Source: Hofstenia miamia
Taxonomy: Eukaryota > Xenacoelomorpha > Acoela
DNA length: 64,000 nt
Reading direction: 5' to 3'
Assembly (NCBI GenBank): GCA_004352715.1
Contig: SCFE01000102.1
Location: 714,546 to 778,545 of the forward strand
Below, one piece after another: positions 42,661 to 55,274 of this stretch. The notes below the pieces were generated by a model. It searched no databases, was not told where the DNA came from, and saw nothing but the letters and a program-made list of their open reading frames with translations. The position numbers and the translations under genes were made by a program. Position 1 is the first letter of the stretch; the number at the start of each line of letters is the position of its first letter.

Positions 42661-45660
42661 AAGCAATAAGTTTCATTAAGATAATAAATAAATAGAAAAT
42701 ACAATGGTAAAAACGGCAGTTGAGAGTAGATAAAATCTATTAAGCTATCACTACATTTTCCTCAGGTTTTATACAAATGTTTAACTATTACCTGCCTTTG
42801 TTTACAATAATTAGATGTCAACGTAGTTTGACATGATCGAGTTCTTTTTCCCTCACAAAATTAAATTTGAGCAATAATAAGCACCATTGAGGGGACATCA
42901 AACTAGCAATAGTAACCTAAGATCGAAAATAGCTACTAACGTCATAGTGACGTAATAATACAAAGTAAATTTATAAAATAATAAAATCGACAAAATCCCC
43001 GAGTGACTCTACACTATTAATTATCTACACATTTGCAAAATTTAAGTGCCAATAGAGCTAAGAATGACTTTATAATTATGCTCAGAAACTAAACTACAGC
43101 ATCATTAAAATTGCTGTAGATGTAAAAAAGTTCAATTTTGCAGTCATTTCTCTCAAAATAAATCAAATGTTTATCTAGAGAAGAGAAATTGATACAACTT
43201 GGACAAATTTGTATGGGTTTTCTTAGTTTTAGAAGCACTACAAAATGTTACACAATATGAAGCCATTCATATACAATTGGAGTAAATTTCACCAAACTTG
43301 AATTTGAAATATAAAAAAATATTTGGTAATACTGCCAAATCTTGATAGATTAATGCTTCCACTCTAAAAATGGTATAAATTGATGAAATCCTAAATTTCT
43401 AAATAATAATAATTTTTTTCAAAATGTAGCATAAAAACTCACTTACCAATGCATTTCCTATTACATTTTGTGATATTATTAGTAAATAGAGTCCTGATAA
43501 TAACTTCAATGCATGTCATCATAGTTCTTCCTGTTGAAATCACAAGGAAAAAGTATTTGCTGTTTTGAATTTTTCCAAATTGCCAAAGAGGACAGAATAT
43601 TACAATTTTTCTAAGCTCTGATTCATGTTACTCTAGCTTTTCAGTTCCAAAAATGTAAAGTTTAACATGGTAAATATTCTTTCACTAAATTTTGTTTTTG
43701 TTCATAAACACTAGATTCTGATTTTTCCAATTCAAGTACTAGTTTGAATATTGCTTAAAAAAATTTCTAAGTTCAATCAAGTTTATTCAAATTTTATCCC
43801 AATTCTGAGTTACTATGGTTATGATATATTATTTTCCAATTGAAATTTAAACTTTTTTAGCTGACTTTGTACAATTTTATGTTAATGTTTTATTGTGTTC
43901 AGGTATAAATAGTAATTATTTTTCTTTCAAATTTTTCTGATTGAGTTAAATGAGTTCATTTTAAATATAGTTTCTAAATGCTGATCATGCAAAAAACAAT
44001 ATGCAAAACATGTTAATTACATGATGAAGTATATTTACCTTAGGATGTATTGTTTACAGAGAAATTTTTAAATTCTAACAATTCATTCTTCCTTTGAATT
44101 GTTGCAATTTTGATGTCCCTTAATGAAGTCCTGAATATTCATATAACAGATTGGATTCATTTTATTAATAAAAATGATTTGAGAAATATATATAATAATC
44201 ATGCTTAATATTTTATTGTGCTGCTTTTTCAGTAAATTCCTATACATTTTTACATTGTAGGCAGAACAGCGAAGATAAACAATATAATAATTTATTCCTT
44301 CATTGAGAATTAATTTAATATTTACAACTGGGCATTCACTAGGAATGATTACCACTACATTTAAATATGTTCAAGTTAGCTTTAACATGAATTTCTGTAA
44401 ATTTGTTATATGCAAAAGAGTATGATAATGCAAGTTAATAAAAACTCCTAAACATTTTAACCTAGAGCAAAAGATGAGCTCTGTCTGCAACATCAATTGT
44501 GATGTTGGGAATTTGGCAAACACATTACTAATCCTAGATGTCTATAATGTTTAATAATATGAAAATTAGATAGAGTAACTGAAACTTAATTCTTAATTGT
44601 ATAGCTAAAACAGAGACACTACTGATTAAAAAAAAATTGTACAAAATGTAAATAAGTAAAATACAGGTATAAGATAAATCTGTACAAAATGATTCTGTAA
44701 CAAAGAATATGCATATACTGATTAAGTAAATTTTGAAACTAGTTAAATGCAAACTATTTTATTTTCAAGCTGAAAAATTATTGAGACTACATTAACTTAA
44801 ATAGTATTAAGAAATTCAGAGGTTTTTTTCAACTAACTGTCTGGTACTTTTTCCTTACTTGTTTATTTTTCAAGTGTTTTAATCGTAGGTTTTGGGATTT
44901 CTTCAAGTTCATGAATCAGGTTTAGTCTTCTTAAATTTCAAATTTAACTAACCTGTTTTGTTATTGACAAATGGGTAGCTTGTGCATTTGAATTTCTGCT
45001 GATGCAGAAACAAACTCAGATTGCTCTTGACTCTGCATCAGAAAGTTTAACAGATTAATTTCGTTTGTCACAATTAATATTTGAAATAAATCTAATTTTA
45101 CAAATAATTAATATTCCAATCATTTTGGGAGTGATGTCACACTAATGACAAAAGTAATTGGAATGAAGAGAATTATTTTGATGACTTATTTATTAAATAT
45201 TGCAAGATAAAATTCAATCTATCAAGTTTTGTAAAGGATTGGAGTATATTGCTAGAGTGAGGTTTCTTTGGAAATCCAAAGCTCAACCAATGTTGCTGAA
45301 CATGGTGTTTTTATTTTAGGGAACCTGATTCTAAATATATTCTAAGTAAGACATCAAATCATAACTCAATTGTGAAATATTTGTTGATAATATTAAGAAT
45401 ATATCTGTACTATTTTAAAATACTAAAAGTAAAAATATTCACGTAGTTTTTATATTTTTTATAGCAATTAAGTCGAAGAAAAGAATGAAATTTTAGTTTA
45501 GTTTTCCTTCTAAATAAAGCTATATATTTACAATATCTTCAATATTAACAATACCTCTACTATTTTATTAGCTATTGTTTTGCGAGGGTTCTGCTGAAAA
45601 AATTAAGAGGCACAGAGGTCCATTGATAAAACAAATTTTGAGAACCAATGTTCTATAATA
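42661..45660. other. gene-free AT-rich DNA
   Basis: No coding sequence, repeat or RNA gene recognised. It could hold missing 3' exons of the decarboxylase gene, but none was identified. Confidence 0.3.
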
Positions 45661-45666
45661 ACATTT

Positions 45667-45681
45667 TAAATATATATACAC

Positions 45682-45717
<36 letters not shown>

Positions 45718-45718
45718 T
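45667..45718. repeat. (TA)n microsatellite
   Basis: About 50 bp of TATATA with a few C and T interruptions. Confidence 0.9.
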
Positions 45719-45892
45719 GTAGCCTCACTGGAATACATGTATATCAACTTGCTAATAGAACATAGCTAAAACTGTTCTCTATTTATGAGTAATTCTTGGT
45801 TTTATATACACTAAATTATAGACATATTTACAAATAACAAGCTTGATTCGAAAACACTTCCTCTGGCTGATAAACAACCAGTACGGATGTTA

Positions 45893-45894
45893 CA

Positions 45895-45928
<34 letters not shown>

Positions 45929-46112
45929 CTTGNNNNNNNNNNNNNNNNNNNNNNNNNNNNNNNNNNNNNNNNNNNNNNNNNNNNNNNNNNNNNNNNNNNN
46001 NNNNNNNNNNNNNNNNNNNNNNNNNNNNNNNNNNNNNNNNNNNNNNNNNNNNNNNNNNNNNNNNNNNNNNNNNNNNNNNNNNNNNTATATATATATATAT
46101 ATATATTTCTTG
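45893..46112. repeat. (TA)n microsatellite with N gap (45933-46085) and repeated TTTCTTG
   Basis: Left of the gap the text is (TA)n followed by TTTCTTG; right of the gap it is again (TA)n followed by TTTCTTGGCTACATAATGG. The left contig end therefore overlaps the right one, and the gap is probably artificial. Confidence 0.85.
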
Positions 46113-48074
46113 GCTACATAATGGCACCAAATTTTGTAATGCGCATTTATGAAGTTATTAAGCAAGTGTGGTTCCACCAACCTTCCAATTACGGCAAATC
46201 CAATATGCTTAAGTATCTTTAGAAGAACGAAGTAAAATATAATGACTAGCTTATTTGAGCATGGGTTTACAAAAGACAGATGTAGGCACATGCACCTCAA
46301 ATAATGTTGATAAGCAATATGAATTTAAAAATTGAAGATTATTAGAATATATTTTCATATTGTTTTGAATAAATAATTAATGTTCTAATGTTAAGATGTA
46401 CTGTAATTATTAAATTTTAAGTAGCAATTTTGCCCAGTGGAAGTTATTAATTTTTTATTTACAAATAAAACTCATTGAATTTCATAGTGAGGGACTAATA
46501 AATCATTTTTCGTTGTCGAAGTCTATTTATAAAGTTTAAAGCGCAATCTACTCAACTTTTAAATCCTAAGAAAAGTAATTTCTCTTCCTAAAAAGCTCTG
46601 CGATTATTAGAGAACGCTGTTGAAAGCTTATCTCCAGACTGCATGGAGCGTTTATTTTGTATTAAATTTGAATGTTGGATACAACTTTCAATCATATGTA
46701 ATTTTATCTTCAAAAAGTTTAAAGTATGCACAAACACTCTAGATGCAGTGGCAAATTTTCAAGAGTACGATAAATAAATTATAGAAAAGTATTCATACCG
46801 TATAAACCTCCCTCGCGATTTTTTGTACTGAATTTTGTTAGACAAAAACTGAAATAATGAGAAAAATATTGAAATTTATTGAGGTTTTTTTAAAGGATAA
46901 TTCATAATTTTGGACTTTATTAAATGAATCCATTACTTATTGAAAAATTGTCTACTTTGAATAAGTGCAGGTATTGTGATAGAATGTGCCTAAAATATCA
47001 TTTCTGAGAAGAATTTTGCCTGCAATAACTGTATTAGATTAACAACACGTGTTAACTAGAATTTTAAAATAATCAAGAAATACCAGTCTTTGTGGATACT
47101 ACCCTTTTTAATGTAGACGAATTAATATTCAAAACAGTTAAACATTAATAGTACATATTTTCTAAGATAAAACTAGATGCAAAATTTTATTATTATACAC
47201 TGCTATCAATAAATATTAATTGCTATTCATATTTCACATGATTACAAGTGTAGACTATACTAAATGATAAGTCATAATGGGTTAATTTTCTATGTAATCA
47301 GAAAAAATTTTTTACATTCACTATTCTGTATATTATACGTTGACTACAAAGACATAGCACAAAAACTGTTCTAAAAGTAGTTTTCAAGCATGAAAACCAG
47401 TTTTAAAATCTTCACTATAAAAAAAATAGGTTTGAAATTATACGAAGCAATCAGTAGTTGATCAAGATAATCAACCGTATGCTCAAGTTAAACTCGCTGC
47501 ACAATTCTGAATGACCTTCCAAGCAAATTCAATATCTCTTAATTTCATAAAACGACTGCAGGTAACAAATCGCAGAAAGTTAATATCTTTTATTTTTGAT
47601 CGACTGATGAAGATTTTTCTGGTTTCATTAACTTTTCTGTACAGCATTTCAGTCAACTCATTCGGACCTAAACATTTGAAGCCGTCATTATCATGCTATT
47701 TCAAGTTTATATTAAACATTCATTTAGTAGGAGTCAGGTATTTAGATTACAAAAATCAATGAAATGAAATATCATAAATTAGCAAAGAATAATTTACTTT
47801 TAAGATGACAAATGTGAACTTGTAATTTAATTACTGTTTAATTTTTAGCATAATCTTCTGACATGAATTTTATTGCTGCCTGATTTTTTTAATTTGCACA
47901 TAGACTATATACATAGAAATCTAAGTAAATAAACGATAAATTAAGTATGTAAGAGGGTGATACACGTTCAATAAGTTGTGTGTTAAATTTAATTGTTCTA
48001 TAAACAACTAACCGCAAGTTGAATGGGCGTTGAGGTGACACACGATTCAACTTGTGGGTCAAAATTGCAGATAT
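46113..48074. other. gene-free AT-rich DNA
   Basis: The best ORF is 47,511-47,762 (+). An inner Met begins MKIFLVSLTFLYSISVNSFG, which is signal-peptide-like, but there is no supporting exon structure or homology. I do not call a gene. Confidence 0.25.
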
Positions 48075-48290
48075 AACCCAATTTCAACTAGAATTTGAGT
48101 TAATGCTTTAGGTAAAAATTGTATTGTTTTCACAGATATAATATTCCACTATGTACAACAAACGGAGAAAGCTTGCGAATTTAAAAAAAAATAGATTTGA
48201 ATATTTCTTCAATAGCATATGGAAATCAACCTAGATTTATAAACAATGTGTTGAAAAATAAAACTAAAATTTTACATTAGTTTCTTGCAC
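48075..48290. repeat. dispersed repeat, copy 1 (matches 51,010-51,190)
   Basis: Shares TTTAGGTAAAAATTG, ATTGTTTTC, TATGTACAACAAAC, a CAAGTCAACCTA/GAAATCAACCTA block and TATTGAAAAATA with 51,010-51,190, at roughly 75-80% identity with indels. Confidence 0.6.
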
Positions 48291-49480
48291 TCGTCTAAAA
48301 TTAAATTATTTTTAATAGAACATTATAGTCTAGCAAACCAAAAATTGAAAAAACAAATTTTAACAATACTCATAAAAATGGGCCGAATTAGCATTAAATG
48401 TAAGTGAGACGGGCTTAGGCCTAAGTTTTCAGCCAGTTTCAATGCTTGTGTCACACCCTAGCAATAAATACGTATGTGTCTGGTACTTCATTACTGCGAG
48501 AACTATATAAATATTTATTTCAGAGTGAATATTTATTTGCTTAATTGTTTTTTAGAATTAACTCCCTTAATTAAAAAAGCAAGATAGCGCGATGCGTAAT
48601 TTTACAGTCATGAAAAAGATATTTTTTTATTTACAAAAAAGTTGATTGCAAGTACTAGTAAATACAATTTGACACAGTTTAGCAGTACTGCGTTATAGGT
48701 TACTGTTTTGCTAAATTTTGACGTTAATACTTAACAAATAGAATTCCTTTTGTTTGCTTCATATTCCCATTATTTATAACCTTCGCAGTATGTAGTGCTA
48801 ATTAGTTGAAATTAGAGATGAGTGCGGCGCGTAATACCGCGGACTACATTTGCGGTGCTTACCGGTAGAATTAAAACTACTTTCGGTGGCATAAAAGTTA
48901 TGTAGATAACGTATTTTGATTTAAGATTTAAAATCTCTAAGTATTTCTCAAAAAATTGTTTATGAATGAAAATTTATAGATTTCACTTGCAATATATTAA
49001 TACTAATTTTTGGTGAGTAGGAACATCACTGAGAGAACAGTTAAGCAGAAAGATACAAATGAATGAGTCCCCGAAGAAGATATTGAAGAGAGTCAAATCA
49101 ATTTAAGTGATAATGCAAGTCAAGAACAAAAATTATTCTTGCAAGAAATTCCAATCACTGGTGAAATTAATAATTGAAAATGTGATTTGTGTTAATTTTG
49201 GAATTATTGAGAAGATTTAGAATGTTAATGAATATCAAGTTTCACTTCACACAGAGAGCAAGATACTGTATGATTTTCATTTTTAAAGAGAAAGATATCA
49301 TTGATTAGATTACAGTTTTCATTAGATTTCTACATAACTTTGTAATTGGATAGGATATGCCTAAGGCTAACTGTCATTATGCATATATTGTACACCTTTG
49401 CAATGTTTTTAAACACCTTTATTGCATCTTTTCACTTGATAGAGAGTGTAAAAAGGCATACATATTGGGGGAACATAATG
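48291..49480. other. gene-free DNA with a GC-rich transposon-like patch
   Basis: At 48,815-48,870 the text GAGTGCGGCGCGTAATACCG then CTTACCGGTAG resembles the ends of decayed elements near 4,200. Otherwise AT-rich without ORFs. Confidence 0.3.
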
Positions 49481-50215
49481 CAATGCCTAAATCGTCGCAG
49501 AGTATCTCCACACGGTGGTTCCTTGTGTAATGCTAACACTCAGTGGGCGCGTCGGTCGGCGGATGCCCGTACCCACATTAGACGTTAAACCCAGAGAGCA
49601 GAAGGTGCCACCATATTTACTTTGTACATATGGGGGGCGGTAACGGTCGAGAAGCCTGTCTGTTTTAATATTGTGGAGTCAGACGTCGACACAGTTGAAA
49701 CACTGTTAGCAAGACTGCTACTGGCACCAGTTAGGGTGCGTCTCATAGAGCAGTCATACAAAGAGGAAACTCTCTGTTTCTGGCCTATGAGATAAGCAAA
49801 GGCCAGCGTTTGATGTGCCTTCCTGTGTCACAAGTAGTTATGATCCGATATTTATTCTTATTCTTATTCAGGAGCTTTTGCCTTCCTCGTGGCTAGAATG
49901 CTTTGCATTTTAGTAAAAACAGCTCCAATATTTTTCTCGAATCTCTTAACAGCCAGCAGGCGCTCTCTTAGTTACCACCGCTAGTAGCCTTGGTTGCCCA
50001 AAGCGGGAGAAGCGGAACCCTCTCAAATGAATTTCGGCCTTCGGCTTCACCCTGCTGATCAGACTCAAAACAGATCAGCACTCTGCGTGCCAGAGGTCGC
50101 CAGAGGTTTCTTACGATCAAACTGGCCTGGTACACCTCTAGGGGTCAAGGTCCGGACCAGGATCGCGGAATCACCCACTCATCAGTCTGTCGACTGCTTG
50201 AGTAAACCCACATAT
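49481..50215. other. GC-richer island of unknown identity (about 50% G+C)
   Basis: About 730 bp whose base composition differs sharply from the flanks. It contains CGGTCGGCGGATGCCCGTAC, GGGGGGCGGTAACGGTCGAG, a (TTATTC)n stretch at 49,850-49,868, and AAAGCGGGAGAAGCGGAACC. Short ORFs on the plus strand show no known protein. It ends directly at a hAT-like MITE. It may be the UTR of a retrotransposon or a composite SINE-like sequence; tRNA-type A and B boxes were not convincing. Confidence 0.4.
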
Positions 50216-51001
50216 TAGGGCCCGGCGAATACCGATACCGTGGTATTTCTAAAATATCGATACCGCTGTATCTTGTTTAAAAAGCTGATCGGTATTTTAT
50301 TTAAGTGTAGGCTATGTGTATTGTATGCAAGCCCGCGGATCAATGCTTTCAATGTGAAAACTTGAAACATTTCTGTTGGAGTCTTAAGATATAGCAGTTT
50401 TGAAAATTACGAAATCTCTTAAGAAGAAAGATCTATTAATAATGCAGTTACAAATTTACAATTTTATGTTTGATTAGCGCACAAAATGTTGTAGTAAATA
50501 CCTTTACAAAAACGAACTATTTACAGATATTTCTTAAAAAATCAGCTTTACAAATTGTGCCCATTTTTGTCAGAAACGCATCCCTACTTGTAATGGCTAT
50601 AGAGCTGTCTTAAGCAATAAAATCAAAATTTACTAGACAGTTCCATTTTACATAGGCATCCCAAAATGTCCAACTGATACAGTCGTGATATACTATAACT
50701 AACTTTATAGTTTTGATATACATTTATATACCTATAAACGATATTTAGACGTGAATCATTTTAAATTTTGAGGCAAAAAGAATATTTAGAAAATGGAATT
50801 TTTAGGTTAATGTAGTCAATTTTTTGAGATCAAACTTTGCATTTTTAGGTAAAAAAACTAAATCCCTAACTATTTCTTATTAATACCTGCCGTTATTATT
50901 TTAATTTATATATATATATATAGATGCCAAATATACTATTGATTTTTCAGTCTGATACCGAAACGCATCGACTCTCAAAACGTTCATACCGCCGGGTCCT
51001 A
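50216..51001. mobile_element. hAT-like MITE with TAGG(G/A)CCCGGCG termini (786 bp)
   Basis: Left end TAGGGCCCGGCGAATACCG; complement of the right end TAGGACCCGGCGGTATGAACG. Repeated ATACCG words lie near both ends. AT-rich interior without ORF, with (TA)n at 50,907-50,923. Flanking octamers (CCACATAT, ATATATAT) match only partly. Confidence 0.65.
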
Positions 51002-51009
51002 ATATATAT

Positions 51010-51190
51010 TTCAAATAGAATCTAATTTAATACTTTAGGTAAAAATTGCATTGTTTTCCCTGATATTATATTTTATTATGTACAACAAACAAAAAATGGA
51101 TTTAACCATTTCATCAACCGCCCATGCAAGTCAACCTATACAATGAATCTATTAGTATTTATAAATAATATATTGAAAAATATAACTGGG
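51010..51190. repeat. dispersed repeat, copy 2 (matches 48,075-48,290)
   Basis: See the 48,075 copy. Same orientation. The two copies enclose the GC-rich island and the MITE. Confidence 0.6.
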
Positions 51191-51505
51191 ACATTCCATA
51201 TAGTCTGTCCGGTAGCATACCACATTTTTTAGTTAAAAAAATAAATTCAAATTTAGGCTTATATATAGTGTCACATATACTTCTGATATCAAAGTGTAAT
51301 TGTCTGAACCGCACATAGTAATGGTTTTTATAAGCAAAAAGTCAAAATGTTTATTACGCTAATGGACATTTACGTGGAAAGTAATTAAGTTTGACCACAA
51401 GTTGACCCTTTAGACACCATAACTTTTTGTATTGACAGGATTGCGGAAAATATGCTTATATGCTAATACAGCAGAAATAATAAACATCAAATGTAACAAT
51501 TTTAC

Positions 51506-51675
51506 CCTTTAAGCGAAAGCAAATTAACGACAATTTAGATTCATTATACAATTCAAATCGCTTGTCCTTCTTCACCATGCCTTCAAATTCATTTCCTAGA
51601 GAAATCGTAAAACGAATCCATTCTTGCAAATTTTTCACACCCAAGCGTTGGATTGTAAACCACAACTTAAGTGAT
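51506..51675 (-). CDS. decarboxylase exon 6 (last one found)
   Basis: Acceptor GATTTAG|ATCACT completes [20 protein letters not shown]. Ends LICFRLKG at donor AAAGG|GTAAAA, phase 1. At least one further exon is expected. Confidence 0.85.
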
Positions 51676-53486
51676 CTAAATCAATTAGATACATAAAAAC
51701 TATCAAATTAAGATTTCATATTCCCTATATCTAGAAATGCCGCCATCTTAACTCAGGTTTTTAACAAGTTAACGTCCCTCAGTCCTGACCAGAATCCTAT
51801 GAGCTTAATGCCATTTATCAATTTTAAACGATATCAATAACTACCTAAATTTGCGTGCAAACCCAATCTGCCAATGTCTGTAGTCAATTGTTGAATCTTG
51901 ATGCCTATGCTTTACCAATTCTAGATCCACTGAAAATGCTTTAGACAGTGTATCTTTATCTCGTATCCACATCATTGAACAATCAAAATTGATGAGCATC
52001 CATTTGTTCGGGTTGAAGCAAAATGAAGTCATCATGTCGAATCCTTTTGACATCCACTGGTGATGCTCTGGACAAATTAAAGCGGAGCCGGCAAATGCTG
52101 CGTCGACATGAAGCCAAATTCCAAACTAATTTTTTGAAAGATTGATTACGAAAATTTCCTTTCAATATGTTGAATAAATACAGAAAGCAACTAGGATTTT
52201 CTGAAAAATTCAAGTTAAAATATAAATTTGAAATTGTAATCGAAATTGTCCCCTAATAAATTACAAAATATAAACCTTTTTGCAAACAACACCAATTTCT
52301 TCTAAGTTATCAAAAGCACATGACGCTGTAGTTCCCAAAGTTGCACACACATAGATTGGCTTCAATCCATTTTCAATATCTTTTTCTATTGCTTTCTGCA
52401 AAGATGGGCCTCGCATGCTATCATTATTATCGGTTTCAATCATTCGTATTTTTATATTTGCTAACATGGCGGCTTTTTCTACGCTTGTATGTGCTTGATC
52501 AGAAGTATAGCAGATGAGATCCTTTTCTTCAACGTCTAAAGTCTTTAAACTTAATCTAGATTTGATATTTTGCAAAAAGCATAAACAGTAATAACATTAG
52601 GCTTACAATTAGAATAAGCACAAAATAACACATACCTGCTTAATGCCTTATAATATAATGTAATTTTTCTGTTACAGTGACCAAAAACTATTTGAGAAAT
52701 TGTAAAGTTGCATATATATGTATATGTATATAGTGAAGAGTAGCATTTTTTTGTAACCTTATGTTTACATAGGATCATGATATGACATTTTTCTTCTATA
52801 AAAAGAAAATGACACCCTTTTTTAAGTAATACAAAAAAGTTCCCCCACCAAACTCAAAACATTAAAAAAATAACATATAAATTTTCAATGTTTGTAATAC
52901 ATTGTATACAACAATTTTCACAATAAAAAATCAAATTTTAAAAATAATATTTTACTGTAAATTTCTAGTTTTAGGTGTGATTGCAGTTAATTCTCGTGCA
53001 ATTTTTATTCCACGGTCATCACATATGAGGCTTCTTTTGTAAAAATTTTGGAATCCATATTTACAAAGTGATTTCCTATTATGAATATTCCTTTCTTTTT
53101 ATCTGCAAGACCCTATATATATATATATATATATATATTAATATATATAAATCTACATATATACATATATATACTTATATATACATATATACACTTATAT
53201 ATACATATATACACTTATATATACATATATACACTTATGTATACATATATACACTTATGTATACATATATACACTTATGTATACATATATACACTTATGT
53301 ATACATATATACACTTATGTATACATATATACATATATATATATATATGCTGAATACATTTCTTTGAAGATACTTACTTTCACTGCTTAAGCTATATTTT
53401 TTTGCTGTTAAGAGTGTAACCAATGTGCATTCACTAGCTGATGACTGAATGACGCCACCACCACCATTTTCATTTTTAACTAAAAA

Positions 53487-53522
<36 letters not shown>

Positions 53523-53792
53523 CTGTATTAATTGAATATTTTTAATTTATTATGTTTTCGTTTTTGTTATTATTTTTACGACGATGTCATTTATGAAAAT
53601 ATATTCTAAAAATTTGCAACTGTAGATCTGTATTAATATATTTACTACGTATCGAACATTTGAGTTAAAATATATTTTTTGGATATTTACAAATTTGAGA
53701 TAGAACGCTTTATGCTAGAAGTCATATTTTAACTAGAATTACAGCGGAAAAGTTGTGTAAGTCTTAGTTTGTCAAATAGCATATATATATAA

Positions 53793-53860
<68 letters not shown>

Positions 53861-55236
53861 AATATATATACATACATTAAAAAATACGTTTCGGCTTCAA
53901 TGTTATTAACATCACTCACTTGCAATGGTCTTCAAATGTTAATATTTCAAATAAAATAATCTCTGAAATAGTAAGTAACTATATAATTACATATTTTTCA
54001 AAAAGTTTACATTTTGCAGGGTTGAATTTAGGGTGTTATAAACTGCAATATGTTCTTCAAATGTATTGCACAATAGAATTTGGAAATTATTATAATTTGT
54101 AAGCATGCATATAATAATATTTGCATTATTTTGCTTCTGTACGTTTAAGAATAGCTTATTTTATGCTATTATTTTGATTTCATGTTATGAAATGTTGACT
54201 TCTACAAATTTCTCTACAAATTCCTAGAAATTTAAAAATTCAATTTTCAAAAAGTAAATATATAGGAATGGAACACTTTACGTTTTGTCATATTTCATTT
54301 TTGGAAAATATTTGAGAATCTAGATTGAAGTTTTATTATTAAAATATTACAATAGATGGCGTTACAATATATTAAATCATAGGACCTACATTTCCTAATT
54401 AGCAATTAAGAAATTTTTATGTTTTTAAAAGTCATTCCAAAAGCTTATCAATTGTCATTATACACGGTGTCCCGAAGACCAGTACAAACCCAAATCATTA
54501 ACTTCTTTGAATTGCGTGGTATGTATCTTGCGAGATACATAGACCTATATCTGTTAAAACTACCCGGTGGACGCCGTACAAACTGGGCCTTCTTTTCGGA
54601 CAAGTCTATAACACTGTCATCGGAAAAACACACTCTACCCCAATCTTCTGCGCTATCTTGTGCATGTGCGCGACACCATGTCAATCTTGCAATTCTTCGA
54701 TTTCTGGATAATATGGGTTTCCAAACTATTCTTCCAAACAGCTCTTTGTAGATACCGCTGTACAGTTTTAGCCGATACTCTATGACCATCGGTCCAGTCA
54801 GCTTTCAATTGCATGGCGGTCAAATGGGTGCAAATTCGGGATAATCGGACCAGTCCTCTAATGGACCTTCCACTGACTTTGAGTGGTCTCCCCGTCTTCC
54901 GCTTTGTTGTTAGCCTTCCTTCTTTTTTTGTCAGTGGCAATAATGTAACCTACTATGCTCTTTGATATGCCAGGGAGTTTCGAAATTTCCCGATAAAAAA
55001 TCTTATTTCGATAGTGCTGAATGACAAGCTTTCGTTCAAAACTTGGTATCTCTTTAGCCATGCCTTCCGGAGACAGTTATTGAAATGCAGAAATATACTA
55101 CACGTAAATGAGATGATGGTTAAACTCTATATGTGGTTCAGTTGCCTACTGAAATATTTTCATTGAGTACCTGTTATACCGGTCAAATTGTGTTGCGTTG
55201 CGTTTAGACAACCCGTATTAACTATTATGGCCGCGA

Positions 55237-55274
<38 letters not shown>

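Noticed and set aside
47511-47762. ORF with a signal-peptide-like inner start (MKIFLVSLTFLYSISVNSFG)
   Set aside because: No homologue recognised, no splice partner found, and hydrophobic starts are common in AT-rich random ORFs.
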